DNA from: Pratylenchus scribneri
Lineage: Eukaryota > Nematoda > Chromadorea > Rhabditida > Pratylenchidae
Assembly: GCA_030063045.1 (NCBI GenBank)
Contig: JAQSEB010000114.1
Coordinates: 2,356,001 to 2,420,000 of the forward strand
DNA length: 64,000 nt
Direction of reading: 5' to 3'
Part shown: piece after piece, positions 24,172-36,100 of the stretch
Numbering within the stretch: position 1 is the stretch's first letter
Layout of the letters: every line of letters begins with the position of its first letter
The notes under the pieces: model-generated
Databases searched by the model: none
What the model was told of the DNA's origin: nothing
Seen by the model: the letters and a program-made list of their open reading frames with translations, nothing else
Position numbers and translations under genes: made by a program

Positions 24172-25396
24172 TCAAGAGAATTGTTGTCTTCCATCATCAT
24201 TTATTATTGTTGTTTCATATTCACCAAATTGGGGCAATGGCGGCCTATTATTTGTTCGATCGCCCGAATTCCTCCATTTGAGCATTTCCCAATGAGGGAA
24301 TCTCCGTTTGAAATGGGCCAATGGATGATTGTGGGTAGGTGGTGCCAATGCCAATTCATTCCGGGCATTGGCGGCGGCCCTTTGATTGAATAAAAATTGG
24401 GAATCTTCTGATGCTGCCGGAGGCAATGTTTCCAATGAATCCCTTTCCCTTTGTTGTTGGCCATCAAATTCAGTGATTGGTCGACCATTTCGCCGGAATT
24501 CATTGGGCTCATCTGGTGCTGTATTTTCGGGTTGTTCCTCTGCTCTAAAATATCTGGATGGCCGTGAACGTAAATGGCCAAACATTGGACTGGGCCTCCA
24601 TGGACTTAAAAGGAGGGGAATTAATCACCACAAGGGAAAATTAGGTCATAATTGGTCTAAAGCATCCAAAAAATATTCCAATTCCCATAAACATTCAAAA
24701 GGCCTTCCCTACCTTCGATTGTACAATTTATGCAGTTTGACCGCTTTTGTCCAAACCCATTGGGACTGTAGCCCAATTCCATTGACGCATCGAATCCCAC
24801 AAATCAACAAAAGAGGCAGTGCCCTCCGGGTCATGAAATGTTCATCATAGCCCATTATGGAATGATCAATGTTCATTTTTACGAAAGTATGCGTCTACAA
24901 ATGATTCTTAGTTTAGATGCATTTTTGGCCCTTACATTTCCGGTTTGTTCCTCCTCCGCCTCACACCTCAATTCATATCGCCTTTCGTTTTGGCCCTGGA
25001 ATTTGTCCCACCAATAGTCCGGCTCCAACCAGCGCACTTTTATTCGATAAACTTCAACGAAACTCGAATCGGAACTGATGTGCGAAGTATATTCGGATTT
25101 AAATTCCTTGGCTTACGCTGCAGCCTGAGTCACCCCGACCATTAGCCGAAGCCGTCGAACGGGATTTGGTTCGGCCATTCGCGACAAATTTTTGTAATAA
25201 AGTTCTCTTGTGATGAACTTATTAGAGGATAATATGTATGTAAGTGTGGAAATTATTCTAATTTTGGGCTTACATTTCGGCGGAAAATGAATTTGCTGGG
25301 ATCAAAATCCTCCAAAATTGGCCTCGCCTCCAGATTGTGAATGGCAAATAATTTAATTAAAATAATCAAGAGGAAATTTCCAACGATGATCATCAT
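24172..25396 (-). CDS. Secreted or signal-anchored protein of unknown family
   Basis: Five exons join in consistent phase to give about 325 residues. The start ATG 25396 opens a hydrophobic signal sequence (IIVGNFLLIILIKLFAIHNL). Then follow FITRELYYKNLSRMAE, an aromatic region YRIKVRWLEPDYWWDKFQG with one cysteine, a second hydrophobic patch (ALPLLLICGIRCVNGIGL), and a long hydrophilic tail rich in Arg, Pro and Gln (RSRPSRYFRAEEQPEN) ending in GRQQFS. I do not recognise the family. The consistent phases support a real gene; the function is open. Confidence 0.62.
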
Positions 25397-26705
25397 GATC
25401 TTAGGGGGAAATATGGTGAAAGGAAGGGGCGCAACAATGCAAAAGTGTTCAGAACAGGTGATCGCCCCTTTCCATTTTGTATGGAATGGATGCCGCCATC
25501 CACCAAAGGAGGAGGACTTGATGAGAAAGGAATGACCGCCAATAAAAAAAAAGAGAGTTTGGAATGCGGCTGTCCATCAGCAATTCCTTCAAGCTTAATC
25601 CCCTCACGTAAAAATGACTCCTTGATCGCCGCCAGCCAGTCTATTTTGGCGATCAGTGGATGGAAAAGGAAGAAGAGGTGTGAAATAAAAATGAAGAATT
25701 GCGGTGTCCTTCAAAACGAGAAAAGGGTAAATGCCATCAAATCCATCATTTTTACGCCTTTCTCCTGCCAAAATGCCAATAACCCGGATCATGATACCTT
25801 GAATTGCTGAATAATAACAAAGCATAGAAGGAATTTAAGAAGAAGAAAAACATTTGACGAAAAATTACAATATTTAAAACCAATCCAAGGGCCAATTTCC
25901 CGTTCATTGAAACAGCAGAAAATTAGCAACAAATGGTCCATCCAAAGGCTTATGAAAATAAGAGTTATTTCAACTTTATTAAAAATGATATTCAGGCTTT
26001 CTACATAGGCTCATTTGATCTGAAATGATTTAGAATAAAAATTTTCAATTTCCAAAATTATTGATAGAGTGGATCAACAGAAAAAAAACATTCCCCCTAG
26101 CGCGGAATCGAACTTTGGTCAGAAAATTTCAGAATGAGACCTTTACCAATTGTACTAAAGAGGTCATTGGCGATGAATGCTCCTTCATTTCGTATGAGAG
26201 AAAGATTTAAATATTAAATTATTGCTATTTTATTTAATTTTTGGATAAAATGTCAAAAAATTTGTTTCTTTATACATCAAAATTTTAACATATTCTCTAC
26301 TTTTTCTTCACTTTCTAACCTCATTTTATGACATTCTATTTTGTTTTCATTTCACTGACAAAGATAATGGAGAAAATGGAGAGCAAACATTGTCCTCCTA
26401 TTCCCGATTCTCGTCACACCAGCCACAGCCAACCACCAATACAAATCCAGTTATTATTTCCTTCACTTTCCCCATTATTGTTAATCATTCTTCGCATTTT
26501 ATTTGTGAAATTCATTTGGAATGCGGTTTAATATCCAATCCAGATCCAGAATAGAAAAATTAAATAACATTATACATTACCTACACTTCTTTTTAGATAA
26601 ATAATACTATTCATGCAAAAAAAGCTGAGATTTTTGCAGATTGTTTTAATTATCCCCAAACATTTAAAAATTATAAATTGACAACTGAGAAAAACCTAAA
26701 CAAAA
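25397..26705. other. Intergenic region containing a tRNA-like sequence
   Basis: No convincing gene is seen; one plus-strand open frame at 25445-25810 has no family resemblance. It separates the divergent unknown gene and the CDV3-like gene, and holds the tRNA-like element at 26093-26168. Confidence 0.45.
26093..26168 (-). other. tRNA-like sequence (degenerate)
   Basis: Read on the minus strand there is an A-box-like segment TAGTACAATTGGTAAAGG, an anticodon-like loop CTGAAAT, and a B-box GTTCGATTCC at normal spacing. The acceptor and T stems do not pair well, so this is more likely a tRNA pseudogene or tRNA-derived repeat than a functional tRNA. Confidence 0.35.
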
Positions 26706-27987
26706 ATGGCTGATGAATTGGCTGCATTTTTCGCCAAGAAAGCAAATAAAGGAAAGAAGAAGGGAGTAATCAAGTTGCAAGAAGTTGCCGAACAATTGGA
26801 AAAACGTGCAAAGATTCAGGTTTTTTAATGATAATGAATTAATGCTAATTTAAAATTCTTCAGGATGAGATTGACGAGTTGGAATCAAAGACATCGGAAG
26901 AGATAATTTCGTCTTCGAAACCACGTAACAATAACAACGCTGAGAATGAGGATTCGGAGTGGCTGGAATTCGATGAACGGCCGACACTGCCATCTGCTAT
27001 CAAAGAAATGGAAGATTTCGACATTGAATCGGAGGAAGAGGAGAAACGATCGAGTGCTGAGCCAACAAAAACATGGAATGTGAACAACAATGCAAACGCA
27101 GAGGAGGCAACACCGCCACCAGTGGTGTCACCAGCAGAAGCAAAATATGTGCCACCAAATGCTGCCAAAGCTGCCCGTACACAATTTGACATTAACAATG
27201 AAATGTTGTTCCCAACACTGGGCAATGCATCGATTGTGGAAAAGGAATTGAAAAAGGAAGAGGAGGAAAATATTCGATTGGAATTGGAGGAGAAACGCAA
27301 AAAGGAACAGGAACAACAAAGAATTGAAGAGGCCCGAGCAAAACGACGAGCCCAACAAGGGCAGCAACAGCAGGATGGCTGTGAAACACCACAGCGTCGA
27401 ATGGACCGAAAACAACAGGAACAAATTGGGTAAAATTGTTTCCATAATTAGGAGAAATTTGCACACAAATTTTAGGCCAACCGAATCGGACACTGCTGAA
27501 ACTTGGCGTCGAGAGGCAAATCCACCACCGAGTGAGGAGGCAAGCCCTCGAAAACAACCACAACATCCAGATAGACGGTTTGTGATTTTAATATTAGCCA
27601 AAAAAAACTAGAAAAATAATTCAGCACAACAACGGAAGCGGATGCGGTCAGTAGATGGCGAAATGAGAATGGCCTACCGGATGGAGGCAGTCCACGTAGG
27701 CAACCGCAAATGGAGAAGAAACAAAACATCGAGACACCATCGGCAGTCCCTCAAACCGAATCGGAAACTATTGGAAATTGGCGCAGTGCTGGAAAGTCGA
27801 CGACCACTCCGAAAATGGAACCGGCACCGGTCATTGCTAATGAGCAGTCAGTGGAGTCGAAAAAAGTGCCGGCTGCAGATGGAGTCAAGAAAGGAACGTA
27901 AGTAGCCGGAAATAAAAGGATATGGAAATTACCCGGAATATTTTCAGTTATATTCCACCACATATGCGAAATAAATTGAATCAATGA
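26706..27987 (+). CDS. CDV3: CDV3-like protein with added WR repeats and a YIPPHMRN end
   Basis: Five exons give about 370 residues. The N-terminus ELAAFFAKKANKGKKKG corresponds to the start of CDV3 (LDNFFAKRDKKKKK), SEWLEFDE to its DEWKELE segment, and YVPPNAAKAARTQFDINNEM followed by LFPTLGNA to its YRPPGA...EIYSDTQFPSL core. Then comes a charged helix (about 60 residues of Glu/Lys/Arg/Gln). Beyond the human protein's length there are three short repeats around a Trp-Arg pair (ESDTAETWRREA, EADAVSRWRNEN, ESETIGNWRSAG) and a C-terminus YIPPHMRNKLNQ. CDV3 is a cytoplasmic protein of poorly known function. The ending resembles the YIPPHLRN motif of DDX3-type helicases, hinting at translation factors. 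The homology is good in the N-terminal half; the tail is unusual. Confidence 0.72.
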
Positions 27988-28191
27988 GGACGGTGAATGG
28001 AAGGAGAAAGAAGTAAAGAACGACGAAAAATTTTGATGCCTTTGATGAGCTATTCTATTTAATTTTATGGACCCCAAATAATCTGATGATTTGTCTTCCC
28101 CCAAATTTATTTTAATTTTTTTTGTTGATTTTCAAAAACATAGTTTATCCGGATAAAAAAAAAAATAAATTTGATAAAACAAAAAAAAAAA

Positions 28192-28801
28192 CTATTCATC
28201 ATTTTTATTCTCTTCTTCTTTGCAGTCATTCCCACTTCTATTTTCTGCAATTGCTTCCGGTACTGGGCAAATTTCCGTGAATGTCACTTTCCTGAATTTT
28301 GGTGGAATTATTAATTTGTTGGTTTTCCTTACATTCCAACTCCCTCCGGAATATTCCTTTGGATGTATTCAAGGAATGTGCTGGCCGTACTCCCGGTCAA
28401 ATATTGCACCCACATGTGTTGGATGTATGTCCTCGCTTCATAATGATATTTGTATTTCTTCTTGGCAAATTTTGATTTGTTCGCCCACATTAGCCATCTT
28501 TGATAAGGTTCCTCTTTGACTGGGGATTTTTCGATCTCCAAAAGATTGCATACATTCTATTGAAATTATTTAATTATTAATAATTTTTTAAAATTATTTA
28601 AACCTGAACAAATGTTGCGTAGGATTTGAGCACCGCCGGGTCATGTCCTCTCCATTCCAATTCAATTTTCCTATACAATTTGTCATATTTTGGTGGCTGA
28701 ACATCCGCTTTCGGCCTCACTATTTCCGTGGAACAATTTCGAATGGAAAATGCAGTTGTAGATGGAAATTGGCGCACAAATTGTTGTATCGATTTTAACA
28801 T
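28192..28801 (-). CDS. mrps-10: Mitochondrial small ribosomal subunit protein uS10m
   Basis: Three exons give about 165 residues. The N-terminus is basic and hydroxylated like a mitochondrial targeting peptide (IQQFVRQFPSTTAFSIRN). The body matches MRPS10: YRKIELEWRGHDPAVLKSY, then YEARTYIQHMWVQYLTGSTA and TFLEYIQRNIPEGV. The last exon carries a Glu/Lys-rich tail and stops at TAG 28192-28194. The protein is part of the mitoribosome head. It is convergent with the CDV3-like gene (205 bp between stops) and lies 304 bp downstream of alx-1 on the same strand. Confidence 0.92.
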
Positions 28802-29104
28802 CTTTAGGTCAAAATAATAAATTATTTATTACAAATTCGAGTAAAAAATAAATTGAAATTTATAACAAATTTTAAACATTAATTATTAAGTTCAATTTAT
28901 TTAATATAACTTTATCGCAAAAAAAATTGATTTGATAAATTTATACAATTTATCTGCTGAATTTTAAGTATTTTATTAAGGACTCGTCATCAAGAATGAA
29001 CTCATCAAATATTTGTGTATATACGTAAAAATATAAGATGAAAATTTGGGTCATGAATAGAAAGGAGGAGTGAAATTTAAACAAAATAAATGTGGACATA
29101 AATT

Positions 29105-32100
29105 TTACTGGAACGGATTTGTATTTCCCGGATTATTTGGTGGTTGTGGCGGCGGCGGATAGGCCCCAAATTGTTGTTGCGGATATGCACCCGGATAAGT
29201 TCCCTGCGAAAATATTCATAAATTATGGATGAGAAAAAATGGATGAACCGGATAATTCACTGGATAAGGAGGCGGCTGCTGATAACCGCCTTGTTGTTGA
29301 CCATAAGGATTTTGTCCGCCACCATATTTAGGAGGAAATGGAGCAGCTGAAAATGACATAAAATTAAAATTAGAAAAAGTAAATATATTTACCATATGGC
29401 ATGTACTGATTCGGCTGTTGGTACGGTTGTTGTTGCTGATATGGAGGTCCAGGTTGTTGTTGCTGCTGATAATGTTGAGGCGGCTGAATGGGCATTGAGG
29501 GCATTTGTGGTGCCGGAGCAGCTATAAAAATTAATAATTATTTGGAATTACTTTAATTTGCCTTTGACTGGGTTCGAATCCATGACCCTCATCATATTTT
29601 CAAATTATTTATTAAATAAATGAATAACCTTGATATTGGTATGCATTTTGATGTTGTGGAGGCGGTGGCGCCGATGCCGGAACGGCTGGAGGCGGTGGAC
29701 GAGGTGGTGGGGTGCCTTTTGAGCCACCGGAAACAATGTTTTGCTGGACTTGCTTCATCAAATCTTCCTTTTCGGTTTGACGAGCAAAACAAAAGTCGGA
29801 CACTTTTTGTTGCAATCTGACCAAAATTGGCGTCAAATCATTGTAAAACTAAACAAAAAAAAATTTTAAATATAAAAATTAATTTTGATTTACCTTTGTC
29901 CCTTCGGTCAAATTTGCTTGAAGTTCAAAGAATGAATCATAGGATGTGGCCAATTCTTTCAACAGTTTCTCCCGTTCGGCCCCGCCCGCCACATGACGTT
30001 CTTCCGCAAATCGTTTGTTCCATTGTTCCACTTCAGCCATAATTCCATCCTGCCTTTTGATGCTTTGTTCCATTCGGTCTCGCAGCGGTTTGAACAATTG
30101 TTGAATTTTTTCGGCACTCAATTTCTCCTCATTGACCACTCCAGTTTCGGCCAATGCTCGCGAAAAATCGTTGCTCATATCGCAACGAATTTTCTTCAGT
30201 TCCTTTTCCACATTCTCCCGGTCAACTTTGATCTCCTGCACTTGGTTCATCAGCTCGCGTAATTTGTTGATTGTTGGTGAATTGCTGGCATTTCCCTGAT
30301 TGCTCCCAATGCCCGGAATTGAAGCTTTCAGGTCATTCTGAATGAATGGAAAATATTTAGGCAATAAATTTAAGGTTTTTGAATGATTTCAACCCCTCCC
30401 CCCCCCCAGCTAACCTCTGTCATACTCAACAATTCCATTCCTCGTTTGTACTGCTCGAATTTGTTGCGTACAATTGAATCCGCGTTGCCGGCCGTCTGCA
30501 AAATTCCTCGATATTTTCCCAATTCTTGTATGAGTGGCGCCGTCAAATTTTCCGATGAAACCCGAGTCCATTTCCCGCCAAATTGACCCCGTAAACCATC
30601 GTCATTTTCCTTTTCATCTTTCAAAAGTCTCGAGGTCTAAAATATCAAATAAATTAAAATTAATTAAATTAATGGTTGACCTCATTCAAAATTTCCTCAT
30701 TTCTTTTGTACAAGGCCGGCAATTCGTTCATTTTCGATTTCAAATCATTTATTCCGCCATTTGCCTTCACTTTTGATGATTTTTCTCGAATTGATTCCGG
30801 ACATTGTTCCTGTTTGGTGACATCATCCAATGCGGCCGGCAAATTCATTGAGGCCAAACATCTTAAACCAATAATTAAATTTAAATTATTTTTAGATTAA
30901 TTACGCATTCATCAGCTGGGTGTATTCTCGCATTCGGGCGACGTCCACATTCACCACTTCATTCTTCCTCGTTTCGAATGTTGAGAGGGCGTGTTGGACG
31001 GAAACGGGCACCAACGATTCGAACAAATCCTTGAATCGAGGCGGCAGTGGATGAATAATGGCCGATGGTTTGGCCAATGCCGCTTTGTTCAGCAGGGGAA
31101 GTGTCTTGAAGTCGGGCACCCGAGCATGGTAAATGAAGTTATTGTCTTTGGTGGCCCTCTCCTCTGCCTTATTGATCAGCGCCACTTGTTCGGGGAATGC
31201 ATTTGGAATGTACGATGTGGACTGGTCCATCAGCCGTCGTGCCTCCTTTAATCGGGCAATTTGCTCGCCATAGGATTGATCGTCGCCGGCCACTTCTGCC
31301 GCATGGAATTGTGCCAGTGCACCGAACGCAAAACCCTTTCCGGCCACGGTTGGAATCCAATCCTAAAAAATTTATTCAATTAATTTTTCGGAAATGTCTG
31401 CAATTTTTGGATAAAGCTTCCAGCCTTAATCTTAAAAGCTAGACTACAAAACTAAGGGTCGATCCCTTTCAAATATATTTTTGGTGGCTGACCTTTTCCC
31501 AAATTCCTCGAATATTTTCTTTTGCCATCAATTTCTGGGCATCATTGTAAAAGTCGGCACATTGAGCGGCTATTCTAAGCAGAGAGCCGGGTTTAATCTT
31601 ATCTGGAAAATAGCAAAATTCAAATTTATATTTCAAAAAAGAGAAAAACCTTTAGCCGCTTTAATATAAATTGCTTCTTGCGCTTGGGCAACCATCAACA
31701 TTGAGAGAGCGGTCAAAGTGTCCGGCATCAAGTCCGGAGTTGGTTCTTGTTGGACAAGCCCAAGCACAGTATCCTTCAATTTGGAGAAAATCCCCGCCGA
31801 TTGTTGGAACAGTCTGGCCATTGTTTTCAATTCCTCATCAGTATTCAATTGTTGGCTGGCCGCAATTGACGACATCAGTGCCCCACAATTGAAAAGGACA
31901 CAGACGCGCTCAAATGAGCTGTCATTTAATGCTGAAATTTTAAACATAAATAATTATGAAAACTGGTGATTTACTTAATGATGCGCGAGAGAAGAACAAT
32001 GATCCCTTGTCAAAGGCGTCTTTCCATTTAAAGCTGATTGGATTTTGTGTGGGCGTAATTGGCAATTTTGCAACCATTGCTTCCAATTGATCATAATATC

Positions 32101-32348
32101 TAAAAATTGTTCCAATTATTTGTTAATTATTAAGCTAAAAACCGTGTCAAAACATCCAACGAGCTTTGATGTTTGTCAAGTGGTTGACAACATGCTCGAT
32201 TGCGCAGTTTGTTGAGCTCGGTCAAGCCTTCATTCGCTTCGGATCGGAGATCTTCAGAAAGTTCAGAAAGAGAGTCAACATAGGTTTTTAATGGTTTGTA
32301 GAGGTCAATTTCATTTGTAGTTTTCAAGGGAGCACTTAAAAATACCAT
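29105..32348 (-). CDS. alx-1: ALIX/PDCD6IP homologue, BRO1-domain ESCRT accessory protein
   Basis: About twelve exons encode roughly 900 residues. The first 380 or so form the BRO1 domain ([84 protein letters not shown]), which binds CHMP4/SNF7. The central V domain is a long helical region (for example [19 protein letters not shown]) that binds YPXL motifs. The C-terminus is a Pro/Gln/Tyr-rich tail ([30 protein letters not shown]) ending NPFQ at TAA 29105-29107. ALIX links ESCRT-III to endosomal sorting, membrane repair and cytokinesis. All domains are present. One intron (around 29560) contains a B-box-like GGGTTCGAATCC. Confidence 0.94.
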
Positions 32349-33101
32349 TTTTCTAAAAAAAAATATTAAAAATTATTTGGGTTTTAAACCACAATTATTT
32401 TTTGGACTTAAATAAAACATGATAATGAATTAAAATGAGGTAAAGAATGGATTAGATATAATTGGGGGAAAGGACTTGTTGGTAGTTTTTAGGAAGGAAG
32501 AGGAAGGAAGGAGGAGGTGCTAAGATGATGATTGATGAATGATGATTCATCTTTCTTCCCTTACTTTATCTAATAGAGAATAAGGACCATTCCCACAATT
32601 TCATTTTCATTGATGAAGATGAAATAATTTTCTAGATAAAACGGATGACGTAGCCTTAATGCTGGCTATTTCCCAAGTCCTACCTAAAAGGCATCCAAAA
32701 ATCTTGCAGATGAGGAGGAAATATAGTGATTTAACTTTCTTGAAATTTCGTCTAAAAAATTCCACCTTTTTTCTGTTTAAAAAAACTTCCAATTTGTTTT
32801 TTTAAGCTTTGATTTTTCTAATTGTGTCGCAATTTTCTCTCATGGATTGATGTGAATGTGAATATTCATTTAATTCGTCTTTCAATTTTTTAAAAATAAA
32901 TTGATATGTTCGACAAATTTATATGAGAATTTTATTAAAAAATCTTTTATCAATCATTTAAAACCAATAAAACAAAATGGAAAGGAAAAATGGGAAAAAA
33001 ACAATGGAATTATGGCCGAAAAGTTGAAAAAAAATGTGGTTGAATATCAATTTACAATACATAATATTACAACAAGGTAATTAATGGAAATGTATTCATT
33101 T

Positions 33102-36100
33102 TTAGCTGAGCAAATCTCGGAATGGATCCCTTCCACCAGTTGAAGATGAATTTCCTTCCCCTCCTTTGTTGAGTTGACTGAAAAAGTTGGCCGTGATTTG
33201 GTCATCTGTGGCAGCTGCCCGTTTCTCTTGATTTTCACTTTTTGTTGTTGTTGATCCCAAAATGGAGTCGAATGGATCGATGAGTTGGTTGTTGGCTGTG
33301 TTTGGATTGTTCATTCGCCTTTGAATTGGATTGGAACTGGCCGTGGGCAATGGGATTGAGGGAAAGTTGGCAGTGAAGGAAGGGCCCGATTCCTTCTTTT
33401 GGGAATGATGATGATTGGTGGATGTTTGAAGTGCGGTTGGCATGAATGGAGATGATGATATTTGGGTGGTGGATGAGGAGGATGGCGGCATAAATTCGGC
33501 CAACAAGTCCAAATTGTTGCCAGAGGTGGTTGAAGAATGCTGGGCACTCGCAGGTCGTTTTTGGGATGAAGTTGAAGTCAATGTCAGCGAAGGGAATGGA
33601 TCGAATGATGACGGTGACTGCACTTTTGGTTCTTCTGCTGATTCGGAACGATTTTGTTGCTGTCCTCCTCCAAATTGTTGTTGTTGTTCCTTTTCAGCGG
33701 CCATTTTTTTCTTTTCCTCCAGACTAAGGCCAATCTTCAAAATTTTAATGGTAAATTGAATTTTTTATTTAATTCCACAAACTTTATTTGCTGAATCCGT
33801 TGTGGAGGAGGCCGTTGATTTATTTGTAGTAGAGCCCCCATTTCCTCCGCCACCAATCATGAAAGCCAAATCACCCAAATCCACTTCGCCCGTTCCATTG
33901 GTCGCCGCCGTTTGGGTATTCAAAAAATCGGCGAAATCGGTGATTTTTCTGCAAATTTTTAAAAATATTTAATCAAAATTGCTTTAAGAATGCTTTGTTC
34001 AAATGGTTAACCCTTCAGTCTTGCAAAATTAGGTCTCAAGTTCAAACCCCTCAGCGTCAAATAATTTTTTTGACTTAATTTCCCACTTTTATAAATTTTT
34101 ATAACATTCCACAATACATTTGCCCAAAAATAATTTACAAAATAAAAAAACTAATGTTACCCAACAAATTAGAATGGAAATATTTATTACCTTTGCTGTT
34201 CCTGGCTGGCGCTCAATTGCTGAAGTGTTTGCCTCTGTTCGGATTCCACCTTTTCCAACAATTGATGGACCAATTGGATGAATTGATTAAATTGGCCCAA
34301 ATTCAGGGTCGATTCGACGCAAGTTGCAATCAAAAAGGGCAAAACACTTTTGGCACCTGAAAATCACAAAATAGTCAAAATAATTTTTTAAAACAGACAT
34401 TGGTCCTTTGGAATTCCGAATTTTTGATGCTCAAAAACCATTTTGTAAATGCCCAAAACGGCCATTAACACTGCCGGGTCTTTGCTATTCACTTTCGGCA
34501 ATGCGGGAAGCAATTGATCAGAAACCATCCATCCCTCCAAATTGTCCAACAATTTAGCCAGGCAAACCATTGATTGAACACGAATCTGGAATTTTTTTGA
34601 GATTAGAGGATTTGGATTGGATTAATTGTTGAATTTTGAAGGGGGACCGGTCATTCATTTCCCGTTTAGAGTAGAGGAAAGGGGATGGGATGGATCATCT
34701 CCTCCTTCTTTTCATTTTCATCCATTGTTTCAATGGAATTGGACGAAAGAAGGGAATTAATATATTTTTGTGTTTTTGGGAAGGAAGGAAGGATTTCGAT
34801 TGGGGAAGAGCGGAGAATGGTCAATCAAAAAGCGGAAATTCGATCCATCGCAGAAAGGAGGACTATTCAAAAAGTAATTTTTCCTCCTTATTTCTATTGG
34901 CCTTTTTCATTTATTCATTCACGCATTATAATGAGGCTATTCCTTCGCGTGTTTTCAATCGGAAAATGCTTTCTCTTTCTGCTTTTTGGCCTTCCAATTT
35001 TTTGTCAATTTTTTGGGAAAGAGAAAGGAGGCCCAATTTTGGTGGGGCAAACGCCATGTTGTTTTGACCGGCTAGGCGGACTTCTTTGTGATCGCCATAA
35101 GAAAGCAAATTTGGGCGCATTTTTGCATAAATGTATGCAAAATGCCGATTTTGCATTTGTTCAATGTTGCCGAACTTGGTTGGCGGCCATTTCTCATTTT
35201 TTGAAATTTAATTTTAGTTTTGACCAACATGAAAATGACCCATTTAAATTGGATTATAAGGTAAAAGAAGGAAATTCTACTAAAAATAATTTTCTCAAAA
35301 AAGAAAACTTCCGAATTTTTGCTGACAAATCCGCAAACGGCCAAATGTTGGGATCGAAGGGGCCAAAATTGGTGTGAAAAATTTGCATGGGGGTAAAATG
35401 AGGGGTGGGAGTGAAAATTTTAAAAAAATGTCCCAAAAAGGTATTTGGAGAATAAAAATTTGCAAGATTGGAGTAGAAAAGGGAGAGGGAACAAAATGGA
35501 ATGCGAAAATGTGCCAATCGCCTTTCGAATTTGCCGAAAAACTTGCGGTTTTTGTGGGACCAAGAATTCCCCAGCCAAAGCGGTTTATGATGAAACAGTG
35601 GCCAAAAGTTTTGTCGAGTAAGAAAGTATATGGTAATAATTTAATGACTTTTTATGGCAATTTATTTAGATGCTATAATCCAGCCAGGGGAATGGCAAGG
35701 GAAGGAATGGATTTGGAGGAAAATTCAGGTATTTTGGAAGGGGAAAGAAAATCTAATTAAATTTAGTTTCCCGAAATTTTTTGAATCGCTATGCGAACAG
35801 AAGGAGAAAGATGAAGAAAAGAAGAAGAGAAATGGTGGAGGAGGAATTTGAAATAAAAACTAAACCCAATTTTATGATAAATGAATAAAAAAACTCACAT
35901 TCACTTCCCTCGACTCCAAAATCATTCGCAACAATTTGGGCAATAGCTGGGAGCGCATTTGTTCCCGAACGACGAATTTGACCACATTTGGCACTTCACT
36001 AACAAGGGAAGTACCTCACCTTAAGGTGGCCCTTTTTGATGAAACTTGGCATGTCTTTTGGCCATAGGATGCCTACACATAATCCGCTATTTTTATCTGC

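Noticed and set aside
34685..35377. 230-codon open frame on the plus strand
   Set aside because: Lies in an intron of SCYL2 on the opposite strand, Phe/Lys-rich, no recognisable domain or splice pattern.
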